Shown: positions 1 to 7,846, counted from the first letter of the stretch. The stretch is DNA of 13,355 nt from Syntrophorhabdaceae bacterium (GCA_026416315.1 JAOAFK010000008.1:1-13355), one strand, 5' to 3'. Program-made: numbers and translations. Notes: generated by a model not told the origin, from the letters alone.

Positions 1-1
1 T

Positions 2-124
2 GATATTATTGAAAACAATTCAAGGGATGATGTGGTGAGTGTCTATTCAAGGGCATTAGGGATACCCGTTGTGGAAACAGATGTAAAGGTGAGATCTTTA
101 ATCGGGAGGGCAACAAAAGGATAA
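2..124 (+). CDS. C-terminal tail of an unrecognised protein (partial)
   Basis: An open frame enters from the left edge and gives 40 residues before TAA at 122-124. The tail reads as an alpha/beta domain end: a hydrophobic stretch with GIPVVETD, then the basic end RSLIGRATKG. I do not recognise the family from this piece. It reads in the same direction as the Lgt-like gene that starts 71 bases later, with no terminator visible between them, so the two may share a transcript. The frame is supported by being open from the edge and by a plausible residue mix; an alternative is chance, but the other plus-strand frames here give less protein-like text. Confidence 0.5.
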   Translation, partial: DIIENNSRDDVVSVYSRALGIPVVETDVKVRSLIGRATKG

Positions 125-195
125 AGGCAATCGAGTTTACGTAGGGTGTAGAGTTTAAAGGGTTTATAAAGTTGTCGATTATGTGAGGCAATAAA

Positions 196-1251
196 ATGTT
201 TGACGAGTTGTTTATAGGTTTATTGTGCTTTTTGTGTTTGTTACTCCAATTATGGGCATTTAAAAATTTACCGAAAGAAAGGTGGCAGATTCTTGCATCC
301 ATTCCTGTAAAAAAACGATATGACGGCAGTTGGTCGGGGGTAAACATAACATACTACGGCCTTTTTATTGCCTTTTCTTATATCTCTGCTATTACCTTAT
401 TTTTTTTACTTCTCAGCGCTCTCTCATTTAATTTTTATGCAATACTCTTTATAAGCACACTTATAGGGATAATATGTATCCCAGCTTCTAAATTCATTGC
501 AAAAATAGTGGAGAGAAAAAAACACACATTTACAGTCGGTGGCGCATCTTTTACAGGCATTATACTTGCCCCATGGATATCTTTAATGCTCACAACCTCA
601 TTTTTTTCTTTTGTAAATCTTGAAAAACAAATGATTATTCCAATACTTGCAAGTCTTGTTATTGCATATGCCTTTGGAGAAGGCATAGGAAGGCTTGCCT
701 GCATCAGCTTTGGCTGCTGCTATGGTAAACCCATCAATTCTTGCGGACCTATTGTAAAACGATTATTAAAAAATTTCGCATTTTCTTTTGAAGGGAAAAC
801 AAAAAAGGCTGTATATGTACATGGTTATGAAAATGAAAGGCTTGTGCCTATTCAGGCCATAACCTCAATTATTAATGTAGGGTCTTCAATCTGTGGGATG
901 TATCTTTTTTTGAAGGGTTTTTATTTAACCTCTTTTATAGGAGTGATAATTACAATTCAACTCTGGAGGATTATATCAGAATTTTTAAGGGCTGATTACA
1001 GAGGTGGGGGTAAAATATCTACATATCAGGTGATGAGTTTATTCGGTATGATTTACGCTCTATTGTGCAGCATATTTATGCCAGAGGCATCATCTAAATT
1101 GCCTGATTTAAAAGCCGGAATTATTGGTATCTGGAATCCTTTTTTTGTTTTAATGGTGACTAGTCTTTGGTGGATTATAATTTTATATTTCGGGAAAAGC
1201 AAAATTATTGTCTCGAGTATAGAGTTACACATAGTGAAAGAGAATATATAA
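196..1251 (+). CDS. Lgt-like (prolipoprotein diacylglyceryl transferase family) membrane protein
   Basis: A 351-residue polytopic inner-membrane protein. Hydrophobic segments lie at about residues 5-22, 52-75, 80-97, 116-136, 146-160, 222-240, 243-257, 276-294 and 312-332. The family signature is a GEGIGRLACISFGCCYG stretch at 161-177, matching the Lgt signature region (Gly-Arg-x-Gly-Asn in classical Lgt) but Cys-rich, with Cys169, Cys174 and Cys175. A VPIQ at 217-220 sits where Lgt has its HPxQ motif, and RxxxEFLR at 258-265 followed by DYRGG matches the C-terminal Arg/Glu motif. Lgt transfers diacylglyceryl from phosphatidylglycerol to lipobox cysteines. The altered signature and missing HPxQ histidine suggest a divergent paralogue with a different or unproven substrate. 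The start is supported by GAGG at 185-188, seven bases ahead of ATG. No Pho box is seen upstream. Confidence 0.75.
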   Translation: MFDELFIGLLCFLCLLLQLWAFKNLPKERWQILASIPVKKRYDGSWSGVNITYYGLFIAFSYISAITLFFLLLSALSFNFYAILFISTLIGIICIPASKFIAKIVERKKHTFTVGGASFTGIILAPWISLMLTTSFFSFVNLEKQMIIPILASLVIAYAFGEGIGRLACISFGCCYGKPINSCGPIVKRLLKNFAFSFEGKTKKAVYVHGYENERLVPIQAITSIINVGSSICGMYLFLKGFYLTSFIGVIITIQLWRIISEFLRADYRGGGKISTYQVMSLFGMIYALLCSIFMPEASSKLPDLKAGIIGIWNPFFVLMVTSLWWIIILYFGKSKIIVSSIELHIVKENI

Positions 1252-1322
1252 TTCTAAACCTTTTATTGTGATGACTTAATCGCCACCGCATAATATTAGC
1301 TAAATTCGTGCCTATCTAAAAT

Positions 1323-1376
1323 TTAACAAAAATTTCATTGAATTTTAATTTCCATTTAACAGAAGAAAGGTATTCT
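1323..1376 (+). promoter_or_regulatory. Pho-box promoter of the porin gene
   Basis: Four half-sites lie exactly 11 bp apart: TTAACA 1323-1328, TTCATT 1334-1339, TTAATT 1345-1350 and TTAACA 1356-1361. After a 9-bp gap comes a -10 hexamer, TATTCT, at 1371-1376. There is no separate -35 element; the array occupies that place, as in PhoB-activated promoters. Direct repeats on one helical face at 11 bp are the known geometry for PhoB/PhoP binding, and TTAACA resembles the Bacillus PhoP half-site. The product downstream is a phosphate-type porin, which agrees. The same layout recurs at two other promoters in this window. Transcription should begin near 1383. Confidence 0.75.
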
Positions 1377-1566
1377 TTTCCCCAATTTTAAGGGATTTAA
1401 AAAAATAAATTGCACTTAACGAAGACAGCATATGAAGGAGGTGATGAGGGCAGTGCGTGATGAATGCAGTGTTAGATGAAAAAAACAAAAAATAGAGAGA
1501 AGTTGTTCAAGTTAAAAGTAGTAATAACTATTTATATAAAAATTTAAAAATTAGGAGGAAATATCT
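1377..1566 (+). other. Porin 5' leader, with a 16-bp-period direct repeat and a strong internal ribosome-binding-like site
   Basis: About 180 bases separate the predicted transcription start from the porin ATG. AAGGAGGTGAT at 1435-1445 is a full match to the complement of a typical 16S rRNA 3' end. Two near-identical 15-mers, GTGATGAGGGCAGTG (1441-1455) and GTGATGAATGCAGTG (1457-1471), differ at two bases and are spaced 16 bp apart. Tiny frames start here (ATG 1432 to TGA 1479, and ATG 1460 to TAG 1495), but neither start is well placed after the strong site. The real porin ribosome site is AGGAGG at 1553-1558. The leader could hold a short leader peptide or a ribosome stand-by site, or may simply be remnant sequence. 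No riboswitch fold was recognised. Confidence 0.35.
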
Positions 1567-2919
1567 ATGAATATATCAAATAGACTTTACAACATGAAAA
1601 ATAAAATTCTTTTTTTATTCTTTGCCTTTATCGTATTTTTTCATTGTATAAGCTTTGCTGAAACAGGGGATCCTGCCATAGATACACTTATCAAAAAAAT
1701 GGAAGAAAAGGGGATTATAGAAAAAAATGAGGCACAAAAACTTGAGGAAGAGGTTAAAAAAGCAGTAAAGGAAAGAGATAAAAGAATAGCCAAGGATATA
1801 AAATTGCCTTTTGAAATAAAAATGAGGTTTCAGCCAAGGTTTGACTATGGAGACTTGCTGATAAATGATAATAACAAATATGCAACGGAATCAGACCTTT
1901 ATATGAGGAGAATCAGATTAACTGTTTCAAAGGATTTTGAGAAGCCCCCATTTGGTAAAAAGATATGGACTTCTATAACCCTTGATGCAGACAAATTCGA
2001 GATGGATTTTGATAAGGGTGCAAGAAAGGACCCCGATAAGAAAATAAATATAAATACCTTGGAAGCAGGCTGGGCTTTTTTAGATGAGTTCGGATTATAT
2101 TTCGGATATGACATCCCCCCTTATTACAGAAACACATCTTCGGGGAAACAGTTGACCCTTGATAGCCTACCCAATATTATATCTGCTTCTGATAAAATTA
2201 CTGGTGGATACCAGGTACACTTACGTTTATTCGGACAGTTTTTTGAAGGTATTGTAAAATATATGCTTGCCTATGGTGATGGGGCAAACAGCTTAAGTAA
2301 ACTCAAAGATATTGACAGTGCCGCTACTGCTGTTAGGAAAAAAAGCTGGGGAGATTTTTATTCTGCGAGGATAGAATTTGCACCACCTGGATTAGTAGAA
2401 AAAGGATGGGATGATACCAATATGGCTAAAGAGAATTTTCTTGCATTAGGAATAGGCACAGCTGTTTCGGGAAAAAAGAGATATACAGCTGGTGCTGGTA
2501 ATCCTGATGTGAACGTAAAGACATCAATCTTCAATATTGACCTTTCAGGTAGATATAGGTTTGGCGAAGCCTCAATTACAGGTTCTGGAGGGTATATGAC
2601 ATTAAATAAGAATTACAGTTATAAAAAAGATGAATCACCTAAAGGTTATTATATACAGGCAGGTTTTCTATTCCCTGGCAAGATTCTCTTTGGTCAATTT
2701 GAGCCTGTAGCAAGATATGATGTTTATGACAGTGATAAGGCAGGGGCAAATAAAACCAAAGAAAAAGCTTTAATCTTGGGATTTAACCATTACTTTTCAA
2801 AACATAATCTAAAATGGGGATATAACTATGTTCAAACAAAATATGATAAAGATGTAAGAGTTGCGGCGAATGACAGCACAAGAAGGGTTCATCAGGTGCA
2901 ATTTCAATATGAATTTTAA
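1567..2919 (+). CDS. Phosphate-selective porin, OprP/OprO-like outer-membrane protein
   Basis: A 450-residue outer-membrane beta-barrel. An N-terminal signal peptide has basic residues up to Lys13, a hydrophobic core at 14-28 and a likely cleavage after SFA (residue 31). Residues 38-78 form a charged, probably coiled-coil segment (many Lys/Glu, pattern LIKKMEEKG then EAQKLEEEVKKA), common at the front of OprP/OprO-type porins and thought to support trimer packing. The rest is alternating barrel strands, and it ends in VQFQYEF, the aromatic C-terminus recognised by the BAM machinery. The OprP family forms trimeric channels for phosphate or polyphosphate. The start is fixed by AGGAGG eight bases ahead; a later Met10 lacks such a site. 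A Pho-box promoter lies upstream and a terminator downstream, so it appears monocistronic. Substrate choice (phosphate, pyrophosphate or phosphonate) cannot be read from sequence. Confidence 0.8.
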   Translation: MNISNRLYNMKNKILFLFFAFIVFFHCISFAETGDPAIDTLIKKMEEKGIIEKNEAQKLEEEVKKAVKERDKRIAKDIKLPFEIKMRFQPRFDYGDLLINDNNKYATESDLYMRRIRLTVSKDFEKPPFGKKIWTSITLDADKFEMDFDKGARKDPDKKININTLEAGWAFLDEFGLYFGYDIPPYYRNTSSGKQLTLDSLPNIISASDKITGGYQVHLRLFGQFFEGIVKYMLAYGDGANSLSKLKDIDSAATAVRKKSWGDFYSARIEFAPPGLVEKGWDDTNMAKENFLALGIGTAVSGKKRYTAGAGNPDVNVKTSIFNIDLSGRYRFGEASITGSGGYMTLNKNYSYKKDESPKGYYIQAGFLFPGKILFGQFEPVARYDVYDSDKAGANKTKEKALILGFNHYFSKHNLKWGYNYVQTKYDKDVRVAANDSTRRVHQVQFQYEF

Positions 2920-2960
2920 AAATACTGAGGTTTTAACTACTTAAAAACATTAGATAATAT

Positions 2961-2996
2961 GAAAAAAAGATTACCCCGCCAGAAAAGGCGGGGTAA
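2961..2996 (-). terminator. Strong hairpin terminator between the convergent phn operon and porin gene
   Basis: A perfect 10-bp stem, TTACCCCGCC (2971-2980) with GGCGGGGTAA (2987-2996), encloses a six-base AGAAAA loop. Read on the minus strand, the stem is followed by a run of seven T (complement of 2962-2968), a classic intrinsic terminator for the phn operon, whose last codon is at 3043-3045. Read on the plus strand, the stem is followed by TATATTAAAAATT, a poorer U-tract, so it can also stop porin transcripts but probably less efficiently. Confidence 0.85.
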
Positions 2997-3042
2997 TATA
3001 TTAAAAATTAAAATTAAAAATTTTTTAATGTTTTTTTAACTT

Positions 3043-4218
3043 TTAACAGCTTGTTGAAAAGATTTCTATACCATTTGCAAAGGTTTTGATAATACGGGGT
3101 ATGCCGAAAGAAATATCAACGAGGATAAAATCCGCATCTTTTCCTATTGAAATTGAGCCTTTTTTATCAGAGATACCAACAGCAGTTGCGGGGTTAAGGG
3201 AACACATACGGACTGCCTGTGGAAGACTACAGATCCCATTGTTGACAAGTGTGAAAATGGCATGGAGTATTGCCGATGGTGCATAGTCTGAACAAATAAT
3301 ATCACAAATGCCTTGAGCAATCGCTTCTCTTGCGTTGAGATTTTTTAATTGGGAGTTTCCCCTGACAATGTTAGGCGCCCCAACACATACGTGTATACCA
3401 TGTTCCATTGCATACCTCGCAGCATCTAAATTAACAGGAAATTCAGATATGGTTACCCCCATTTTTAATAATTGACAAATCTTATTTGCTGAATCATCAT
3501 CATGAGATGCAAGCACAATATTTTGTTCTCTGCATAGTTTAATAATAAATTCAAGGGCCTCTGCCACGCCGTTATTCTTTGCATCCATCTTTCGTTTTAT
3601 AATATTATCAAGCTCCCTATCGGTCTTCTGATAAACCTTTCCATAGTATTCTTTGTAAGAGGTTATTTCTTTGAATTGGCCCTGACCGGGTGTATGGTCC
3701 ATTATGGACAGAAGATCGATTTTCCCATCTTCTATGAGCTTTTTTAGATGGGGTATGGCTGCATAATCTGTTATTTCATAACGGGCATGTATTTTTGCGT
3801 GTACTGTAAGCATGTTTTTTAACCCGTGTATTCTCTCTATTATGCTTGCAGCCATGCTATTTGAACGAAGGCCCACCTCCATTTCAGCAAAGGAAAGGGA
3901 ATAGTAAGTTGTTGTGATTCCACATGCTGCAAGTTTTTTATCTAATTCGAATAAAGCATAATCAACAGGGAATAAGGTATTAGGTCTTGGCTCGATCTCT
4001 TTTTCTATTGCATCGCTGTGAATATCTATAAAACCAGGAAAAAGATACTTATTTGTGCCATCAATGACATGTCCTTTCCACGATTTATCGCCGTATACAA
4101 TGTCTGTTATAGTACCGTTGTTTATATAAACAGACGCATTTGTTAAAACAGTATCTTCTGTTACAACATTTGTGTTGCATATTGCAAAAGATGAATGTGC
4201 TGTTTTATTGTTCAACAT
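3043..4218 (-). CDS. phnM: PhnM, alpha-D-ribose 1-methylphosphonate 5-triphosphate diphosphatase
   Basis: PhnM is a cytoplasmic amidohydrolase-fold metalloenzyme. It removes diphosphate from ribose 1-phosphonate 5-triphosphate to give the 5-phosphate that PhnJ cleaves. The protein has 391 residues (E. coli about 378). Visible motifs: PGFIDIHSDAIEKEIEPRP at 61-79 (first metal-site strand, HSD at 67-69), TVHAKIHARYE at 138-148, MDHTPGQGQF at 173-182, SHDDD at 238-242, GAPNIVRG at 280-287 and CSDYAPS at 309-315. The start is taken at 4218 because AGGGGA stands just ahead of that ATG; an in-frame ATG 12 codons earlier (4254) would push the overlap with phnL to 50 bases and has no better site. With 4218 it overlaps the phnL end by 14 bases. 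It is the last gene before the terminator. Confidence 0.95.
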   Translation of the reverse strand: MLNNKTAHSSFAICNTNVVTEDTVLTNASVYINNGTITDIVYGDKSWKGHVIDGTNKYLFPGFIDIHSDAIEKEIEPRPNTLFPVDYALFELDKKLAACGITTTYYSLSFAEMEVGLRSNSMAASIIERIHGLKNMLTVHAKIHARYEITDYAAIPHLKKLIEDGKIDLLSIMDHTPGQGQFKEITSYKEYYGKVYQKTDRELDNIIKRKMDAKNNGVAEALEFIIKLCREQNIVLASHDDDSANKICQLLKMGVTISEFPVNLDAARYAMEHGIHVCVGAPNIVRGNSQLKNLNAREAIAQGICDIICSDYAPSAILHAIFTLVNNGICSLPQAVRMCSLNPATAVGISDKKGSISIGKDADFILVDISFGIPRIIKTFANGIEIFSTSC

Positions 4219-4918
4219 AAAATCCCCTGTCGATGTTATAAACAGTATCGGCAAAATCGTTCATGATTTGTGCATCATGGAAAATCCCAACCATTGCAGT
4301 GCCACCTTCCTTTAACTCTTTAAGAAGCCCCATGACAATGGAAACAGAATGCGTATCAAGGGATGCTGTTGGTTCGTCAAGTAAAAGTAACCGAGGTCGC
4401 CATACAATAGTCTTTGCAATATTTATTTTTTGTTGTTCCCCTCCACTGAATGTAGAAGGGTATGCATCATGGAGATTTTCAGGTAAGAGGAGTCTTTTTA
4501 AAAGGTCTGATGAAACTTTTTTTGCCTCAACCTCAGGAACTCCATTTCTTATTAAGGGTTCGGCCACGATTTCAACAGCAGCAACCCGTGGAATAACCCG
4601 TAAAAACTGTGAGATATAACCTATTTCATTTGTTCTTATTAGATGGACTGCCCTCTCTGGTATTTTAGATATATCCACAATTCCGTCATAGTATTTAGAA
4701 TCATACCATATATGTCCATGAGAAAGAAGATAGGTGCGATAAATGGACTTAATTATTGAACTTTTACCAGAACCACTCGGCCCTGCTAAACCAACGGATT
4801 CACCTCTTCTTACAGTAAAATTTATATCTCTGAAACCCATAATTTTTTTACCACCAAGACCATGGAGGACAAATGTTTTAGCCGCATGCTCCAATCTGAG
4901 AAGATAATGATTTTCCAT
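4205..4918 (-). CDS. phnL: PhnL, ATP-binding-cassette subunit of the C-P lyase system
   Basis: PhnL is an ABC-type ATPase without a transporter role. It works with PhnG, PhnH and PhnI in forming ribose 1-phosphonate 5-triphosphate and associates with the C-P lyase core complex. The protein has 237 residues (E. coli 226). Walker A is GPSGSGKS at 46-53, the signature FSGGEQQ at 157-163, Walker B LLLLDEP at 177-183 and the switch His is His214. The N-terminal LRLEHAAKTFVLHGLGG and the IGYISQFLRVIPRV stretch are typical of PhnL rather than transport ATPases. A GAGG ribosome site overlaps the phnK stop codon nine bases upstream, so the two genes are probably translationally coupled. Confidence 0.93.
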   Translation of the reverse strand: MENHYLLRLEHAAKTFVLHGLGGKKIMGFRDINFTVRRGESVGLAGPSGSGKSSIIKSIYRTYLLSHGHIWYDSKYYDGIVDISKIPERAVHLIRTNEIGYISQFLRVIPRVAAVEIVAEPLIRNGVPEVEAKKVSSDLLKRLLLPENLHDAYPSTFSGGEQQKINIAKTIVWRPRLLLLDEPTASLDTHSVSIVMGLLKELKEGGTAMVGIFHDAQIMNDFADTVYNIDRGFYVEQ

Positions 4919-4927
4919 GTGTTGCCT

Positions 4928-5842
4928 CTACAATTGTGAATTTACCAATAATTGTGTATACGGATGCTGTGGATCCTCGAGTATCTGGTCAGTCAGGCCA
5001 GCCTCTACAATAGTTCCGTACTTCATAACAACAGTTCTTGTGGCGAGTAGCCTTATAACGCCTAAGTCATGAGATACAACGATCATTGTAATTTTCAACT
5101 TTTCCTGTATCTTTTTTATCAGGTCGAGAACCTTTGCCTGTACAGAAAGGTCAAGTCCTGTGGTAACCTCATCTAATAGTAGAATTTTTGGGTTCGTTGA
5201 AAGGGCTTTTGCAATTTGGACCCTTTGCTGCATCCCTCCGCTAAATGTCTTTGGTGAGTGGTCAATCCTGTCTATAGGCACTTCAGTCCTGTTGAGAAGC
5301 TCCATCGCCCTTGTTCTTATGGCATTTACATTACGCCATCCATATTCTATCAATTTTTCGGCAATGTTGCCACCGCAGCTTATATCCATTTTCAAACCCA
5401 TATAAGGATTTTGGTAGACGATCCCTATGAGTTTATTTCTTATTTTTCTCTTTTCAAAAGCACTCAATGTAAAGATATCCTTTTTTGTATGGTCAATGAC
5501 TTCTTGACACAAAATTAAAGGGTCTAAATACATCTCTCCATAGGTAACATCCATGTCAAAGTGAAGTAGACGCACTAATGTGCTTTTCCCAGAACCGCTT
5601 TCACCGATTATCCCTAAAATTTCATTGGGATAGAGTTCAATAGAGATCTTTCGCAATGCAACAATGGAGCCACAGGTGCAACATTTATTTGTTTCATGTT
5701 CTGGGCCTGTTTGTTCTATACACATTGGACACGAGGGGCCGAAGATTTTTGTGAGGTTTTGTATAGAGACATATGGTTCTGTCAGGCCTTTTAATTTCTC
5801 ATCTTCTCTTATTAGATATGGATTATAGATGTTGTTTGTCAT
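4928..5842 (-). CDS. phnK: PhnK, ATP-binding-cassette subunit of the C-P lyase complex, with a Cys-rich insertion
   Basis: PhnK is the ABC ATPase that docks on the PhnGHIJ core next to PhnJ and is needed for C-P bond cleavage. At 304 residues it is longer than the E. coli protein (252). Walker A is GESGSGKST at 80-88, the signature FSGGMQQ at 200-206, Walker B LLLDE at 221-225 and the switch His is His258; the C-terminal LEDPQHPYTQLL is usual. The extra length is an N-terminal lead of about 20 residues and a cysteine cluster, Cys38-x2-Cys41 and Cys54-Cys55-x-Cys57, placed in the first beta-sheet region before Walker A. This looks like a zinc-ribbon or metal-binding knuckle. The start codon overlaps the phnJ stop (ATGA, four bases). 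Confidence 0.92.
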   Translation of the reverse strand: MTNNIYNPYLIREDEKLKGLTEPYVSIQNLTKIFGPSCPMCIEQTGPEHETNKCCTCGSIVALRKISIELYPNEILGIIGESGSGKSTLVRLLHFDMDVTYGEMYLDPLILCQEVIDHTKKDIFTLSAFEKRKIRNKLIGIVYQNPYMGLKMDISCGGNIAEKLIEYGWRNVNAIRTRAMELLNRTEVPIDRIDHSPKTFSGGMQQRVQIAKALSTNPKILLLDEVTTGLDLSVQAKVLDLIKKIQEKLKITMIVVSHDLGVIRLLATRTVVMKYGTIVEAGLTDQILEDPQHPYTQLLVNSQL

Positions 5843-6738
5843 CCTGCAGAACCTGCGGTTTTGTATTGATAATTTTGTGAAATTGCATTTTTTCTTTTAG
5901 ATTTTGAAGCAACCTTATGACAGTAACCTGTATCTGAACAAACATATATCCGTTTCCCTGTTTCATCATCAATAATCTCGTCTAAAAATACTCCTTTACT
6001 TCCGCATCTGGCACACTGTTTCCCTTTAAAATCTTCTACACAAAACTTGTAATCTTCGAATTCAAGGGGCTTAACATCTGTATACGGGGGTATGGCGTAT
6101 ATACGTTTTTCCCTTCCAGCACTGAAGATAAAAAGGGTTTCTGCCATATGAAGCTTGGGGATGTCCCATCTTGGAATAGGGCTTGGATCCATTATATACC
6201 TCCCATTTACGAGCACTGGATAGCGAGCACCAATACTTACATCACCGTATTTAACTATATCTTCATATAAATATAGCCACAACCTTGTATAGTCACCTTC
6301 TGCATGCATACGTCTTGTCTGTCTCTCAGAGGGCTCTACGTTTCTTAGAGCCTCTGGAATAGGAACCTGAAGAACGAGTATCTGATTTTCATTCATGGGT
6401 TCTTCAGGGATTCGGTGCCTTGTCTGGATGAGGGTGGCTTTTGTAGTATCGGTAGTGATTTTTACATTTGTAACACTTTGAACAAAATGTTTTATATTAA
6501 CGGCATTAACACTATCATCACACCCTTGGTCTATTACTTTAAGACAATCTGTTGGACCTATTAACGCAAGGGTAACCTGTAGCCCTCCAGTACCCCAGCC
6601 TCTTGCAATGGGAAGCTCCCTCGATGCAAAGGGCACCTGATAACCTGGAATCGCTACAGCTTTAAGAATTTTTCTCCTTATTTCCCTTTTTGCATCTTCA
6701 TCGATAAAAGCAAAATTATATCTATTTTTTCTATTCAT
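5839..6738 (-). CDS. phnJ: PhnJ, radical-SAM C-P lyase
   Basis: PhnJ cleaves the carbon-phosphorus bond of ribose 1-phosphonate 5-phosphate, releasing a hydrocarbon and 5-phosphoribosyl 1,2-cyclic phosphate, using a [4Fe-4S] cluster and S-adenosylmethionine. The four cysteines follow the PhnJ spacing: Cys242-x2-Cys245-x21-Cys267-x5-Cys273. The radical-bearing glycine motif AIPGYQVPF places the glycine at residue 32, as in E. coli. IQTRHRIPEEPM, NGRYIMDPSPIP and GREKRIYAIPP are further conserved blocks. The start at 6738 gives 299 residues (E. coli 281) and follows GGAAGG by six bases; ATG 6744 lies too close to that site. The frame stays open 204 bases further upstream inside phnI, but that stretch is not PhnJ-like. 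It overlaps phnI by eight bases. All catalytic residues are present. Confidence 0.97.
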   Translation of the reverse strand: MNRKNRYNFAFIDEDAKREIRRKILKAVAIPGYQVPFASRELPIARGWGTGGLQVTLALIGPTDCLKVIDQGCDDSVNAVNIKHFVQSVTNVKITTDTTKATLIQTRHRIPEEPMNENQILVLQVPIPEALRNVEPSERQTRRMHAEGDYTRLWLYLYEDIVKYGDVSIGARYPVLVNGRYIMDPSPIPRWDIPKLHMAETLFIFSAGREKRIYAIPPYTDVKPLEFEDYKFCVEDFKGKQCARCGSKGVFLDEIIDDETGKRIYVCSDTGYCHKVASKSKRKNAISQNYQYKTAGSAG

Positions 6739-7846
6739 TATCATCCTTCCCCTTGATTGATGATCTGTCTTTCTGTGTTTTCCGTAACCTGTCGAGATCA
6801 GATTGGAATGTAACATAGTGGGGTAGTTTATAATGGATACAAAACCCCATTGACTCAATCCCATCAACATGAGAGAGGACAAATTCTTGATCATTAGATG
6901 GCATATAGGATGGACTACTTCTTGATTGCATTGCCCTATCAAGCACCGCCATGGATATTGCCTTTATCTCATTGTGCCCAAAACAAAGGCCATATCCCAG
7001 CGTAAATTTGGGTTTATTTTCATTTTCAGTGTACTGAGCCAATACTTCTGCTTCAGTAACCTTCACCTCCCCGGCAAAAATTTCTTTATGGGTGTAAGGA
7101 TGTTTCACTAAAAGGGGGATAAATCCCACTCTTAGTTCACCGATTGTAGGATGGATATCACCATATCCCCGCATAGATGAATATGCAAGGAGCAGTAGCC
7201 CGCCTGTTTCACCACGGCTCATTATCTGCAAAGCCGCATCCCTTTGTGCAGGAAAGGTTAAAGACTCTCGAGTAATATCAAAAATTGTATTCTGATGATT
7301 CAGATCCCTTTTTGGTTCTTCCAAAAGTCCTTCTTTTCTGAGGATATCAACGACTTTGGGAAAAGAATCAAAATATACCTTCTTTTCTGATTTCTGTGAT
7401 AGAAAATTTTTTAAAAAAACCTTTCTTTTTCTTTCAGAATCATCTAACAATTCAAAATCTAAAAGGCGAATCGTATAATCGGTAGTTGGACCAAGAATCT
7501 GTCCTCCTGGAATATCTTTAAAGGCCGCTGAAATTCGTCTTATAATACGCATATTCTGTGTTGAAATTGATATGGATGTACATATTCTTGATTTTGTTGC
7601 CCTGTATGCCCTTACCATAAAGGATGCCTCGAATGTATCCCCTGCTGATTGTTTCAAGGCCAATGCTGCAATATGAGGTGCATACAGAGAGCCTTCGCTC
7701 ATGACACGGTCTACGGCCATATACAACTGTTCTTCTATTTGTTTTACACCAATAAGTTTAGATTTGCCTTTTATTCGCTCATATGTGAGAAGTTTCCCCG
7801 CATTTTTTATTGCCTTCTCACCACCTTTTATTGCCACATATCCCAT
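6731..7846 (-). CDS. phnI: PhnI, C-P lyase core subunit (purine ribonucleoside triphosphate nucleosidase)
   Basis: PhnI displaces the base of ATP or GTP and, with PhnG, PhnH and PhnL, makes the ribose 1-phosphonate 5-triphosphate intermediate. It forms the PhnGHIJ hetero-octameric core. The protein has 371 residues (E. coli 354). The opening GYVAIKGGEKAIKNA is the PhnI hallmark; MSEGSLYAPHIAALALKQ at 49-66 and MVRAYRAT at 77-84 are other conserved blocks. AHIA-type sequence and the C-terminal YVTFQSDLDRLRK also fit. The start codon overlaps the phnH stop by one base (TAATG), with AGAGG seven bases ahead of ATG. Confidence 0.95.
   Translation of the reverse strand: MGYVAIKGGEKAIKNAGKLLTYERIKGKSKLIGVKQIEEQLYMAVDRVMSEGSLYAPHIAALALKQSAGDTFEASFMVRAYRATKSRICTSISISTQNMRIIRRISAAFKDIPGGQILGPTTDYTIRLLDFELLDDSERKRKVFLKNFLSQKSEKKVYFDSFPKVVDILRKEGLLEEPKRDLNHQNTIFDITRESLTFPAQRDAALQIMSRGETGGLLLLAYSSMRGYGDIHPTIGELRVGFIPLLVKHPYTHKEIFAGEVKVTEAEVLAQYTENENKPKFTLGYGLCFGHNEIKAISMAVLDRAMQSRSSPSYMPSNDQEFVLSHVDGIESMGFCIHYKLPHYVTFQSDLDRLRKTQKDRSSIKGKDDNE

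Noticed and set aside
6..347. Minus-strand open frame across the start of the Lgt-like gene
   Set aside because: No family features; it is the shadow of the plus-strand partial gene and Lgt-like gene, both with better support.
3001..3050. TTAAC/TTAAAA repeats between the terminator and phnM that resemble Pho half-sites
   Set aside because: Spacing is not near 11 bp, there is no -10 at the fixed gap, and no gene starts here; both neighbouring genes end here.
6739..6942. Upstream extension of the phnJ reading frame into phnI (68 extra codons)
   Set aside because: The residues do not resemble PhnJ, the stretch is the complement-frame of phnI coding sequence, and starting at 6738 places the radical glycine at residue 32 and follows a proper GGAAGG site.
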